A stretch of DNA of 64,000 nt from assembly GCF_000526235.1 (NCBI RefSeq), contig NZ_JAFR01000006.1, forward strand, positions 62,001 to 126,000, given 5' to 3'. This DNA is from Acholeplasma granularum ATCC 19168 (GTDB lineage: Bacteria > Bacillota_I > Bacilli_A > Acholeplasmatales > Acholeplasmataceae). The translations under genes were made by a program, and so were the position numbers. The notes under the pieces were generated by a model that saw only the letters and a program-made list of their open reading frames with translations, did not search any database and had not been told where the DNA came from. Positions 18,070-27,368 of this stretch are shown one piece after another. Position 1 is the first letter of the stretch. Each line of letters opens with the position of its first letter.

Positions 18070-20003
18070 AAAGACCAGCAAGAATGTTATATCAACCAAA
18101 CAAAATCGGTTATTATTTAATGTTAATCTTCATCATTGCAAACCTTGTATACACAATACAATCACTTGAAACAATGGCAACAACTTTGTTTTTAGGAACA
18201 GATACAATGATTAATATAGCAATACTACTTGCAGGTTTCTTAGCATCAGCAAAAATCAAAGTATATGATAAACGCTGGAGCTATATTGCAATTGGATTTG
18301 CTTTATTCCAAATTGTTAGAATGTTTTGGACTCCAGGCATTAAACAAGACTGGGTAGTTTATTTAGCAATTTCAAGCATAAGTGCTCTACTTGCAAGTTT
18401 TATTTCACTTCATAAAATAAATATTATCGAAAATCTGGATAAAATTGGTGATGATCATCCATTACAAATAGATAGATATAAAGAAGAAGTTATAACTGAA
18501 TCTTCAAGTGATATAAAAGATGTTCAATCAAGTCATGACAAAGATTCATATAAACTATCACTTAAAAGTATAAATAAAATTTATGCCAATGGTGTACATG
18601 CAGTTAAAAACTTTAATTTAGATATAAAAGAGCGAGAATTTATTGTTTTAGTTGGACCATCAGGTTGTGGTAAATCAACAACTTTAAGAATGATTGCAGG
18701 GCTTGAATCAATATCAAATGGAAAAATGTTTTTATATGACAAACAAATTAATAAACTTGCACCATCAGATCGTGATGTTGCTATGATCTTCCAAGATTAT
18801 GCACTTTATGGTCATATGACGTCATATGAAAATATGGGGTTTAGTTTAAGACTTAGACATGAAAATGATATTTATATTCATGATAAAGTAGTTGAAGCCT
18901 CAAAAATTGTTCAACTTGATAATGAGCTAAAAAGATTACCTAAAAACATGTCAGGTGGTCAACGCCAAAGAGTTGCACTTGGCCGCTCAATTGTTAGAAA
19001 CGCACAAGTGTTTTTAATGGATGAACCGTTATCTAACTTAGATGCAAAACTAAGAGATAGTACGAGAAAAGAAATTGTAAAATTACATAATGATTTAAAA
19101 GCAACTATTGTATATGTAACACATGACCAAATCGAAGCTATGACTATGGCAACTAGAATTGTTGTTATGAATGAAGGTTATATTCAACAAGTAGGAACAC
19201 CTTCAGAAATCTATAATGAACCATCCAATCTATTTGTTGCAAGTTTTATGGGAATGCCTCCAATGAACTTCTTTGAAGGGGAAATTATGGGTTCCAAGTT
19301 TGTTTCAGATAGACTTGTACTTGAATTAAATGAGGAACAACAAGACCTTATTAAGACATATAAAGATAGAAATATAGTTTTAGGTATACGTCCTGAGTAT
19401 TTCTCATCAGATTTACAACATTTAGTTGATAAAAACTGGATTGTTGATGTAGAAGTTCAAATGATTGAATATAGTGGGTCTTCTCAAGTAGTAACATTTG
19501 AGTTATCTGGTCAAACAATTAATGCAAAATTAAATACTAGAGACATTATTAATATAGGTGATGTAATTAAACTTGCAATTAAAAGAGATGCTGTATTGTT
19601 CTTTGATAAAGAATCTACTTTAAGAATTACTAATCAATGTCAAAAGATTTCAACCGTATTTGATGGAGAAAACTTAATTTTAAATGATGAAAAATTAAGA
19701 TTACCAGAACATATTAAAACAACTTTAAAAGATTATGTAAATAAACAAGTACAACTAAACTTTAGATTAGAAGATTGTGTTATTGATGAAGATAACGGTT
19801 GGATGATGAATGCTTTTGATGCAATTCCTTATGGAGATTTCTACCAAGTTATTTTCACTAAAGATGATTTGAGAATTGAAACTAGAATGAGAAATGATGT
19901 TAGTTTTGTTGTTTCAAATGATTACAAAGTGAACTTCAATTTTGATAAAGTACATTTCAAAGACATAGCAACCAATAAAACTATTGAAGGACCAAAAAAA
20001 TGA
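18066..20003 (+). CDS. Sugar-importer ATPase (MsmK/UgpC type) with an N-terminal membrane domain
   Basis: A 645-residue fusion. Residues about 15-118 form four membrane helices. After an acidic linker (about 125-165) comes a complete ABC ATPase of the MsmX/UgpC class: Walker A GPSGCGKST (197-205), signature SGGQRQR (from 296), Walker B FLMDEP (D319, E320) and the H-loop VTHDQ. Next is a TOBE-like regulatory region (about 395-530) containing GIRPEYF, then about 100 further residues of no known family. Usual MsmX proteins are about 365 residues and soluble, so both ends are unusual. It probably powers the importer encoded just before, and possibly the two importers of the second locus. Confidence 0.85.
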   Translation: MKRPARMLYQPNKIGYYLMLIFIIANLVYTIQSLETMATTLFLGTDTMINIAILLAGFLASAKIKVYDKRWSYIAIGFALFQIVRMFWTPGIKQDWVVYLAISSISALLASFISLHKINIIENLDKIGDDHPLQIDRYKEEVITESSSDIKDVQSSHDKDSYKLSLKSINKIYANGVHAVKNFNLDIKEREFIVLVGPSGCGKSTTLRMIAGLESISNGKMFLYDKQINKLAPSDRDVAMIFQDYALYGHMTSYENMGFSLRLRHENDIYIHDKVVEASKIVQLDNELKRLPKNMSGGQRQRVALGRSIVRNAQVFLMDEPLSNLDAKLRDSTRKEIVKLHNDLKATIVYVTHDQIEAMTMATRIVVMNEGYIQQVGTPSEIYNEPSNLFVASFMGMPPMNFFEGEIMGSKFVSDRLVLELNEEQQDLIKTYKDRNIVLGIRPEYFSSDLQHLVDKNWIVDVEVQMIEYSGSSQVVTFELSGQTINAKLNTRDIINIGDVIKLAIKRDAVLFFDKESTLRITNQCQKISTVFDGENLILNDEKLRLPEHIKTTLKDYVNKQVQLNFRLEDCVIDEDNGWMMNAFDAIPYGDFYQVIFTKDDLRIETRMRNDVSFVVSNDYKVNFNFDKVHFKDIATNKTIEGPKK

Positions 20004-20497
20004 AAAAGATAATGGATATAATTAAATCAATCTTACATCGTGTATGGGAGTTTATTAAAGAATCGCCAAAATCTTTTGGTGCCTTGTTAGTTGGATTTAA
20101 TGGTTTATTTCAATTAGCAATTTCGCAACAACACATATTAGCGTTAGTTACAATTAGACCTACCTTAGAAGGGACTACAGGCATTAAATCTGAAGGTATT
20201 GGTATGTTTTTCTTCCTATTTATATTATTTGGATTAGTTTCAATATTTGCAGGTACTAGAATTGTAGATAAAAATTCATTATTTAGAGCAGTTGGATCTA
20301 ATTTAATAACTATAGGGTTTGGAGTGTATTACCTACTTCAAATAACAAACCCAAGTACGTATATTACTTTTGGTCAAGTCCAAAATTCTGTGATAATTAT
20401 GATTTTAGGTTTAGCACTTTATATATTAGCTATTATCTTATATTTGTTACATCTAAGAATATATAAAAAGGATACACCAGTAATTTATGAAAATTAA
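20000..20497 (+). CDS. Four-helix membrane protein of unknown function
   Basis: 165 residues with four predicted membrane segments (about 27-45, 68-90, 100-120 and 130-152) after a short basic N-terminus. No family is recognised. It overlaps the ATPase stop codon by ATGA and the next gene by 11 bases, so it belongs to the same tightly coupled run of genes. It resembles the 17521 product only in layout. Confidence 0.65.
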   Translation: MKKIMDIIKSILHRVWEFIKESPKSFGALLVGFNGLFQLAISQQHILALVTIRPTLEGTTGIKSEGIGMFFFLFILFGLVSIFAGTRIVDKNSLFRAVGSNLITIGFGVYYLLQITNPSTYITFGQVQNSVIIMILGLALYILAIILYLLHLRIYKKDTPVIYEN

Positions 20498-20990
20498 GAA
20501 AATAAAAGACTGGAAAGAGACTACTAAGGTATTATTATTTAGAATTTGGCTTGCAGGAGCAGTTGCACTATTTGTTGGATGGACACCAATAGGTGGTGGC
20601 GAAAATTCAAGTCCCTATTTTATTTACCAGTTAATATTAACGCTTGCAATTGGCTTATTTATTACTAATATCATAATTATGGGTCCAGTTAAGCGAATGA
20701 TGTTTAACCTTCCAACTAAGCAACGATTTAAAGATCCACTTGTTAAGCGTGTATTAGAAAATATTTTACATGTGTTTGCCATGATTGGTATTGTTATACT
20801 CATTTGGCTAACATATGCAGGAATTAATAAAATTTTGGAATTATTTAATATCTACGGTGAAAATGGACTACCATTCATACTATTTGAACCATTTACATTT
20901 GCCGGATTATATGGTTTATACTTTAGCTTAGGAAACTATATATATCAAAAAATGTTAGGTACACCAAAAATAATGGATAATAAAAATTAA
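20487..20990 (+). CDS. Four-helix membrane protein of unknown function
   Basis: 167 residues with a basic start and four predicted membrane segments (about 15-35, 45-66, 90-112 and 128-152). No family is recognised. It follows another small membrane protein with an 11-base overlap. Together with the genes at 12908, 17521 and 20000 it makes four unknown membrane proteins interleaved with one importer, which is more than such operons normally carry. Confidence 0.65.
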   Translation: MKIKKIKDWKETTKVLLFRIWLAGAVALFVGWTPIGGGENSSPYFIYQLILTLAIGLFITNIIIMGPVKRMMFNLPTKQRFKDPLVKRVLENILHVFAMIGIVILIWLTYAGINKILELFNIYGENGLPFILFEPFTFAGLYGLYFSLGNYIYQKMLGTPKIMDNKN

Positions 20991-21011
20991 TAAAAAGAAA
21001 GTAAGGTAAAA

Positions 21012-23093
21012 ATGAAAAAATATTTATTTATTGATAAGTCAATTGAATCTATGGTGGAATTAAATCAAACAACTAAAAAACAACAATATGATCTATTACT
21101 TGAACAATGTAATAAATATTTTGATTATGAACTTCCAGCTATACATCCACCCAAATCTACAACATATATGGGCATGGCAATAGCAAATTTAAGTTTTATA
21201 TATCTACTTACTAAAGATATAAAATACTATAATGAAGCCATTCGTTGGATAAAGACAGTTATAGGATATGAAAAATGGGGCCATGCACACTTGGTTAATG
21301 TTGACTTAAGTGCTTCATGGATAATGTTTGGATTATCTTTATCCTATGATTGGTTAAAAGAAGTTATGGATAAAGACTTAAGAAAAAGTGTAGAAGATAA
21401 ATTATTGTTACAAGCAAGAATAATGTATCAGTATCGAGTAGATACATTTGGTAAGGGTTGGTCAACAAGTTTTTTTCAAAATCATAACTGGATTAATATG
21501 ACAGGGCTTGCTGCTGCTGGCTTTGCATTAAAAGATATAACCGATGAAAGTGAAATATGGATTAAAACATGTGAAGAAAACTTTAGTGAAGTCTACCCAA
21601 ATCTACCTTTAGATGGGTCATATTATGAAGGTGTTGTGTATTGGCGATATGGTGCCATGTGGTTATTTGTATATGCACACCTAATAAAAACAGAAACTGG
21701 CAAAGATTATTTTAAAGAAGTTCCGTTTTTAAAAGAAACATTTTTCTATAGATTATACCAAGCAGTTCCTGATTTAGGACAAACTGCAAATTTTGGAGAT
21801 ACCCACGATACACGTAGTGGACATCCAAATGCAGTATATTACAAAATAGCATCTGAATACAACAATGGTTATGCTCAAAATCTAGCAAATTTAGTTGAAA
21901 CAAAATTTTTAGACCTAGAAGCACAGTCTAAAGTAAAACCGGGTATTTTATCTGAAATGTGGCTAAACTATTTATGGCACAACCCTAAAATTGATCCAAA
22001 ACCATTTACTGATTTACCACTTGTGAAATATTTTCCGGATTTAGGATTAGTAACACATCGTTCATCATGGAATGATGATGCAACTTTCTTAACATTTAAA
22101 GCAGGTGCACCAGGTGGAAAAAAACAATGGGATCAGTTATTTGAATTAAAAAAGAAAGGTATTGATGCTTATTCACTGAGTCATCATCACCCTGATAACT
22201 TATCATTTATTATGTTTTCAAAAGGTGAATATTTAGTAATTGATGATGGATATAATCGCCATATGAAAGCAGCATATCATAGTGTACCTTTAATAGATAA
22301 CAAAGGTTATGCTAAAGAAGGTATTAATGATGTATTAACACATTCTGCAAATTATCTTCAAGAGATAAAACCTGATTATAAACCAGAAGATTTTGAGGCA
22401 AATATTACATCATTTAATAATGATGAACATGGTATGCAAATTGTTTCAGAGGCGCATAAAGTATATGATCCAAGTTTTAATATGTTAGAGCTTAGAAGAA
22501 ATATATTAACTACTCATAATGATTACTTTATAATAACTGATACATTTCATAGCAAAGACAAACATACATATCAATTTTTAATTCAAGCACCAACAAAATA
22601 TACTAAAAACGAACAAGGATTTGAAATAAATAACAATCAATCTAAACTTAGTGTCATACCTTTAAATAAAGACTTAAAAGATAATTTAGTCTCAAACACA
22701 ATTAAAGCAGTTATGACGACACAAGAACCAGACAATTTTACAATTCAACAACTTGAAGCACTCGAGTTATCTACAATAAAACCATTAGAAAATTATGTAA
22801 TGGCAAATCTATTATTAGTCAATCCGAATACAAAAAATATTGCTGTTGAAAGAATTGAAAATGAATCGACAAAAGGATTTATCATAAAAATGAAATATCA
22901 AACAGATATATTTTTACTTAGAAAAACATCAATTCATTATAACGGCATCATAACTAACGCTGAGAGTGTATTACTTACATTTAAAGATGATGAACTTCAA
23001 TCTTATATGTTACAAAAAGGTTCTAAGTTAAGATTAGATGATAAAGTAATTTTAAATGAAGTTGCAGTAAATGATTACAAAGGAGGTGTATGA
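21012..23093 (+). CDS. Cytoplasmic oligo-uronate lyase-like protein, heparinase II/III superfamily
   Basis: A 693-residue protein without signal peptide: an alpha/alpha toroid (about 20-320) followed by beta-sandwich layers (about 340-690). SFFQNHNWINMTGLAAAG, GSYYEGVVYWRYG and SLSHHHPDNLSF are the expected conserved blocks around substrate-binding Asn/His and the sandwich His residues. Nearest known groups are PL15/PL17-type exo-oligoalginate lyases. It should remove unsaturated monouronates from imported oligomers. It starts a run of degradative genes downstream of the importer. PL15 versus other heparinase II/III families cannot be settled by eye. Confidence 0.8.
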   Translation: MKKYLFIDKSIESMVELNQTTKKQQYDLLLEQCNKYFDYELPAIHPPKSTTYMGMAIANLSFIYLLTKDIKYYNEAIRWIKTVIGYEKWGHAHLVNVDLSASWIMFGLSLSYDWLKEVMDKDLRKSVEDKLLLQARIMYQYRVDTFGKGWSTSFFQNHNWINMTGLAAAGFALKDITDESEIWIKTCEENFSEVYPNLPLDGSYYEGVVYWRYGAMWLFVYAHLIKTETGKDYFKEVPFLKETFFYRLYQAVPDLGQTANFGDTHDTRSGHPNAVYYKIASEYNNGYAQNLANLVETKFLDLEAQSKVKPGILSEMWLNYLWHNPKIDPKPFTDLPLVKYFPDLGLVTHRSSWNDDATFLTFKAGAPGGKKQWDQLFELKKKGIDAYSLSHHHPDNLSFIMFSKGEYLVIDDGYNRHMKAAYHSVPLIDNKGYAKEGINDVLTHSANYLQEIKPDYKPEDFEANITSFNNDEHGMQIVSEAHKVYDPSFNMLELRRNILTTHNDYFIITDTFHSKDKHTYQFLIQAPTKYTKNEQGFEINNNQSKLSVIPLNKDLKDNLVSNTIKAVMTTQEPDNFTIQQLEALELSTIKPLENYVMANLLLVNPNTKNIAVERIENESTKGFIIKMKYQTDIFLLRKTSIHYNGIITNAESVLLTFKDDELQSYMLQKGSKLRLDDKVILNEVAVNDYKGGV

Positions 23094-23094
23094 A

Positions 23095-25140
23095 TTGAAT
23101 TATTTTGATATAAATGCATTAAATGATGCAAAACAAGAAATGCCCGCTTTTAATCAAATGATAGAAACAATGAAAAAAGAAGTTATTGAGTTTGCAACAA
23201 ACTTTAAAGATGATCCTAAATTATTAAGTGAATGGGGACATCATGATTTTTGTAAACTAGATGGCGGAAAATTAATCTTTGATGTAAATAAACCACATGA
23301 TCATATATGTGAGATATGTGGAACAAATAATCAATCCAAGTTATTAGATGGTGTATGGGTATATAATTATAGAAATTTAGCTATCTTAAATATTTGGAAA
23401 TCTGCTTTCTTATTTAAAAAAACAAATAATAAAATTTATTTGGAGTATATATATAAAATTTTAGGATTCTACTCTGATAATTACACAAGTTTTAAACTCC
23501 ATAACAAGGAAGGATTAATCTTCGATGATTATGAAACTATGAAATGGGGCGCTGGTCGTTTAATGCCACAAGGTTTAAATGAAGCGATTATTACTGTAAG
23601 AATTATAAATGCATTAGAGTTAATAAAAGATGATATTGATCCTAAGTTCTTATCTGATTTAAAGAAAAATTATTTTGATGAAGTTACTAAATTATTAATA
23701 CCACAAGTAGATAAAATACATAATATATCTTGTTGGAAAAATAGTGCTATTGGAATGATTGGGTTATTCTTTAATGATAAAAAGAACATTGAATTTGCAT
23801 TTAATGGAACCTATAACATCGTTGAACAAGTAAAAAAAGGTGTAACAAAAGACGGATTTTGGTTTGAAGGATCGATTCACTATAACTTCTTTACCTTAGA
23901 AGGAATCATTAATTTATTACTGTTTTCTAAAATATATAATTACCAACCCGAAATAACTTTAGAAAACACAGTCAAACAAATGTTAGAAGCTGCATATTAT
24001 TATGCATTCGATAATCATATTTTGCCAAATCCAAATGATGGTTGGCCAGATATAAATTTAAAAACATATAGTTATATATATTCAGTAGCAACAAAAATTT
24101 ATGGATTGGATAGTCATATTGCAAACCTACTTAAACTCATTGAACAAAGTCCAACACCGAGAGTTGAACTACCCTTATCCAAGCCATATTACTATAATAA
24201 CGAAATTTCTTTAGAAAGACTGATTTTAGTTCCAAATTTAGATCTAAAATCAGTTAAAGCAGTACCTACAAAATCTACCAACTTTCCATCATCACAATAT
24301 GCTATATTGAAAAATGATCGTGTAAATGTATTCTTAAAATATGGACATAATGGTCCATCACATGCACATTTAGATAAGATGAATATTGAAGCGACAATTG
24401 ATGATATTCTAATTACTAGAGACCTTTCAAATGCTGGATATGGAAATCAATATTGTAATGAGTGGCACAGGATGACACCGTCTCATAACACAGTTGTAAT
24501 TGATGGTAAAAATCATCGTTCGATGGCTCCAGGAAAAACGCTATTATTTAGTGATAGTGAAATGTCGTTTAAAGCAACAAGTATTTATGATATTGAACTT
24601 GTAGAACTATCTAATTTAAGAAAAACAATGAATCATGATGAGGTAACTAAATACATTAAACATAACTACAGATTAACTGAAGAAGATGTTGAAAAATTAC
24701 TTAATAATGATGACTTAGATTTAAACAAATTAGCGCAAAAAGATAATAAAGAAATTGATTTTACAAGAACAATTAAACTTAACGATGATGGCTATGTAGA
24801 TACATTCTTGGTTGAATCAAATAAAGAAGTAAATATGGATTTATTTATGCATGTTGAAGGCGATTTAATAACTGAAGTTAAGGGCGTTGAGGCATCACTT
24901 GATTTTAATACTGATGGCTACCAACATATACATAATGTAAGATTAATTGATGAAAATAAAACAGATGTTAATTTAAAGTGGTTGATTTCAGGTAAAGTGT
25001 TTGAATATAATTTAAATTTAGAAAATGCAAAACTATTTTTAGCAGATACATTCGATAATCCAATAACAAAAAGTAGACAAACACTTATTATTAGATATTA
25101 CGGAAATCGTAAAGAATTTAAACAAATATGGAAAATATAA
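23095..25140 (+). CDS. Second cytoplasmic heparinase II/III-family lyase-like protein
   Basis: About 681 residues, no signal peptide. Alpha toroid with GFWFEGSIHYNFFTLEG near residues 260-280, then a beta-sandwich part with NGPSHAHLDKMNIEA near residues 420-435 carrying the conserved His pair. An early HDHICEICG stretch adds a CxxC pair. The start is a TTG at 23095: AAAGGAGGTG (23079-23088) is seven bases upstream, and the in-frame ATG at 23071 lies inside the previous gene. It is only distantly like the neighbouring lyase at 21012, so the two probably act on different linkages or ends. Confidence 0.8.
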   Translation: MNYFDINALNDAKQEMPAFNQMIETMKKEVIEFATNFKDDPKLLSEWGHHDFCKLDGGKLIFDVNKPHDHICEICGTNNQSKLLDGVWVYNYRNLAILNIWKSAFLFKKTNNKIYLEYIYKILGFYSDNYTSFKLHNKEGLIFDDYETMKWGAGRLMPQGLNEAIITVRIINALELIKDDIDPKFLSDLKKNYFDEVTKLLIPQVDKIHNISCWKNSAIGMIGLFFNDKKNIEFAFNGTYNIVEQVKKGVTKDGFWFEGSIHYNFFTLEGIINLLLFSKIYNYQPEITLENTVKQMLEAAYYYAFDNHILPNPNDGWPDINLKTYSYIYSVATKIYGLDSHIANLLKLIEQSPTPRVELPLSKPYYYNNEISLERLILVPNLDLKSVKAVPTKSTNFPSSQYAILKNDRVNVFLKYGHNGPSHAHLDKMNIEATIDDILITRDLSNAGYGNQYCNEWHRMTPSHNTVVIDGKNHRSMAPGKTLLFSDSEMSFKATSIYDIELVELSNLRKTMNHDEVTKYIKHNYRLTEEDVEKLLNNDDLDLNKLAQKDNKEIDFTRTIKLNDDGYVDTFLVESNKEVNMDLFMHVEGDLITEVKGVEASLDFNTDGYQHIHNVRLIDENKTDVNLKWLISGKVFEYNLNLENAKLFLADTFDNPITKSRQTLIIRYYGNRKEFKQIWKI

Positions 25141-25152
25141 AGGAGCAACATT

Positions 25153-25488
25153 ATGATTAAAAACTTTTTCTTCAATAAAGAAGATGCTAAAGTAACAATT
25201 ATGCCAAATACAATTATTAGAAAAGTATTAGCATATAATGATAATTTAATGATTGTAGAAAATGAGTTTCCAACTGCCGGCATAGTAGCAGATTTACATA
25301 GTCATCCACACGAACAAATTACTTATATTGTATCTGGTGTGTTTGAGTTTACAATTGGTGATCAAAAAAAGATTGTAAAAGCAGGAGATTCCATGTATAA
25401 AGAACCAAATATTATTCATGGTGCAGTTTGTATTGAACCAGGTGTTTTAATTGACTGTTTCACACCACATAGACAAGACTACGTATAA
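25153..25488 (+). CDS. kdgF: KdgF-type cupin: unsaturated monouronate ring-opening protein
   Basis: A 111-residue single-domain cupin. Likely metal ligands are H49, H51, Q55 and H89 (HSHPHEQ and PNIIHG). KdgF converts 4,5-unsaturated monouronates from pectin and alginate lyases to the linear 4-deoxy-5-keto-hexose uronate (DEH). Its size, the HxHxxEQ.TY..SG.F pattern and its place between three lyase genes and the SDR all support this role. AAGGAG precedes the ATG. The next gene begins three bases after its stop. Confidence 0.85.
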   Translation: MIKNFFFNKEDAKVTIMPNTIIRKVLAYNDNLMIVENEFPTAGIVADLHSHPHEQITYIVSGVFEFTIGDQKKIVKAGDSMYKEPNIIHGAVCIEPGVLIDCFTPHRQDYV

Positions 25489-25490
25489 TT

Positions 25491-26588
25491 ATGTATTTTG
25501 ACATTGTAAAGTATGATCCAGTAAATAATTATATTCTTTATGATATTTATCAATTACAAAAATTAAAGAAAAATATTAATAAAGATTATTTAAGGCAATA
25601 CATTGATGACATGGAATATTTATTTAATGAACCGTTTGAAACAGTCACATCTAAAAACAAGTCATTAAGTAAGGATAAAAAAGACTATGTCAGCTTAGCC
25701 ACTTACTACTGGCCAAACCCAAATACTTCTGATGGTTTACCTTATGTTCAAAGAGATGGACATGCCAATCCAGACGGTAAAAACTATGATAAAGATAAAT
25801 TAAGAAGATTGGCATTCTTAGTTTATCATGCAAGTCTTTTAAGATATTTAACAGGTGATGTTAAGTATCAAAAACTGTTAGAAAAACATCTATATCATTT
25901 CTTCATAAATGAAAAAACAGGAATGAATCCGAATATGAATTATGGTCAATTTATTCCTGGAAATAAAATAGGTAGAAAAGAAGGAATAATTGATTATTCA
26001 GCAAATTTTACATACGCTCTTAGAATGATAATGAATCTTGAATCACTAAGGATGATTAATAAAGATTTAGTATATGAGTTAAGAAATTGGCATAAGTCTT
26101 TACTTGATTGGTTACTAAATAGTGAAATTGGTGTAGGTGAAAAGAAAGCTTTAAATAATCATGGAACATTTTATGATTTAGCCTGTGTTGTCATTGCAAA
26201 ATTTGTAAACAATGATGATATTACAAAGGAATTTACCGATAGTTTCTTTGCAAGATTAGACTATCAAATAGAAGCAGATGGTAGTATGCCACTAGAGTTA
26301 AAGCGTACAAAATCATTAAGCTATACACTAATGAATATCAAAGGCTTACTTGAATTAGAAAAAGAATTAGGAGTTAGCCATACCGAAAAACTAAATTTAG
26401 GTATTAGATGGGTAGTAAATAATTTATTTAATCAGAAATGGCCTTATGAGCAAATAACACCTGTAGATCCAGGTGTACTCATATTGCATCAATCAATTTA
26501 TGAAAACAACTTTAACATTCATGTTCCAATGAATGTTAATAAAAATGAAGTTATCAACAAAACATTATGGTACTTACATAAAATATAA
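25491..26588 (+). CDS. Cytoplasmic alginate_lyase-fold protein (PF05426-like; PL5/PL38 type)
   Basis: 365 residues, no signal peptide, an alpha/alpha barrel. VSLATYYWPNPNTSDGLPYV near residues 66-85 and NNHGTFYDLACVV near 220-232 are family hallmarks; the NNHG...Y block carries the likely catalytic His/Tyr. Members cut beta-1,4-linked uronates (alginate in PL5; glucuronan- or ulvan-type substrates in PL38). A cytoplasmic location suggests action on short imported oligomers. It has no visible ribosome site and begins three bases after kdgF, so translation is probably coupled. Exact specificity cannot be read. Confidence 0.75.
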   Translation: MYFDIVKYDPVNNYILYDIYQLQKLKKNINKDYLRQYIDDMEYLFNEPFETVTSKNKSLSKDKKDYVSLATYYWPNPNTSDGLPYVQRDGHANPDGKNYDKDKLRRLAFLVYHASLLRYLTGDVKYQKLLEKHLYHFFINEKTGMNPNMNYGQFIPGNKIGRKEGIIDYSANFTYALRMIMNLESLRMINKDLVYELRNWHKSLLDWLLNSEIGVGEKKALNNHGTFYDLACVVIAKFVNNDDITKEFTDSFFARLDYQIEADGSMPLELKRTKSLSYTLMNIKGLLELEKELGVSHTEKLNLGIRWVVNNLFNQKWPYEQITPVDPGVLILHQSIYENNFNIHVPMNVNKNEVINKTLWYLHKI

Positions 26589-26600
26589 GGAGGAATTAAC

Positions 26601-27350
26601 ATGAGTAAAAATGTTTTAATTACAGGCGGTACTGGAGGTATTGGTTTTTCAGTCGCACAAACTTTAGGTAAAGCGGGCTTTACAGTATTGATTAATGATA
26701 TTAATGAAAAAGTCGGTAAAGAAAAGGAAGCTGAACTAAGAGCCCAAGGGATTAATGCAGAATTCTTCTTGTTTGATGCTACAAATGAAGATGAAATTAA
26801 TAAAGCATTTGAAGAAATCTCAAATAAATATGGAAGTTTAGAAGCGCTTATTAATGGTGCAGGTGGTTTAGGTGGACGTAGTCAATTTGAAGGTATGAAA
26901 ACTGAATTCTTCAGATCAGTTATGGCACTAAATTTTGATAGCGTAGTATTTGTTACAAGAGCTGCGATACCTCTACTTAAAAAAGGTGTCAACCCATCAA
27001 TTATCAACTTCACATCAATTGCTGGTTGGAACGCAGGAGGTCCAGGTGCTGGTATTTATGCTGCATCTAAAGCTGCTGTAACAACACTTACTCGCGCATA
27101 TGCTAAAGAATTAGCAGAATTTAATATTCGTGCAAATGCAGTGAGTCCAGGTACAATTGATACACCATTCCATCAAGCTACTAAAGTTGCTAATCCAGCT
27201 TTATTTGAATCATGGAAACAAGGTATTTTAATGAAAAGATTTGGTCAACCAGAAGAGGTTGCATCAGTTGTTGAGTTCTTAATTAGTGATAAAGCATCTT
27301 TCTTAACAGGTGAAATCATTCAAATTAATGGAGGACAGGCTTTCATCTAG
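26601..27350 (+). CDS. SDR oxidoreductase, DEH reductase/KduD-like
   Basis: A 249-residue classical short-chain dehydrogenase. The cofactor loop TGGTGGIG spans residues 8-15, and D33 at the end of strand two suggests NAD(H) preference. The active site is S139 with Y153 and K157 in YAASK. C-terminal FLTGEIIQINGG is typical. In uronate loci such SDRs reduce DEH to 2-keto-3-deoxygluconate (alginate pathway) or act as KduD after KduI. No KduI isomerase is present and a KdgF is, so DEH reductase is the better reading. AAGGAGGAA sets the ATG. Confidence 0.82.
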   Translation: MSKNVLITGGTGGIGFSVAQTLGKAGFTVLINDINEKVGKEKEAELRAQGINAEFFLFDATNEDEINKAFEEISNKYGSLEALINGAGGLGGRSQFEGMKTEFFRSVMALNFDSVVFVTRAAIPLLKKGVNPSIINFTSIAGWNAGGPGAGIYAASKAAVTTLTRAYAKELAEFNIRANAVSPGTIDTPFHQATKVANPALFESWKQGILMKRFGQPEEVASVVEFLISDKASFLTGEIIQINGGQAFI

Positions 27351-27368
27351 CCTTTATAAGGATAGAAT

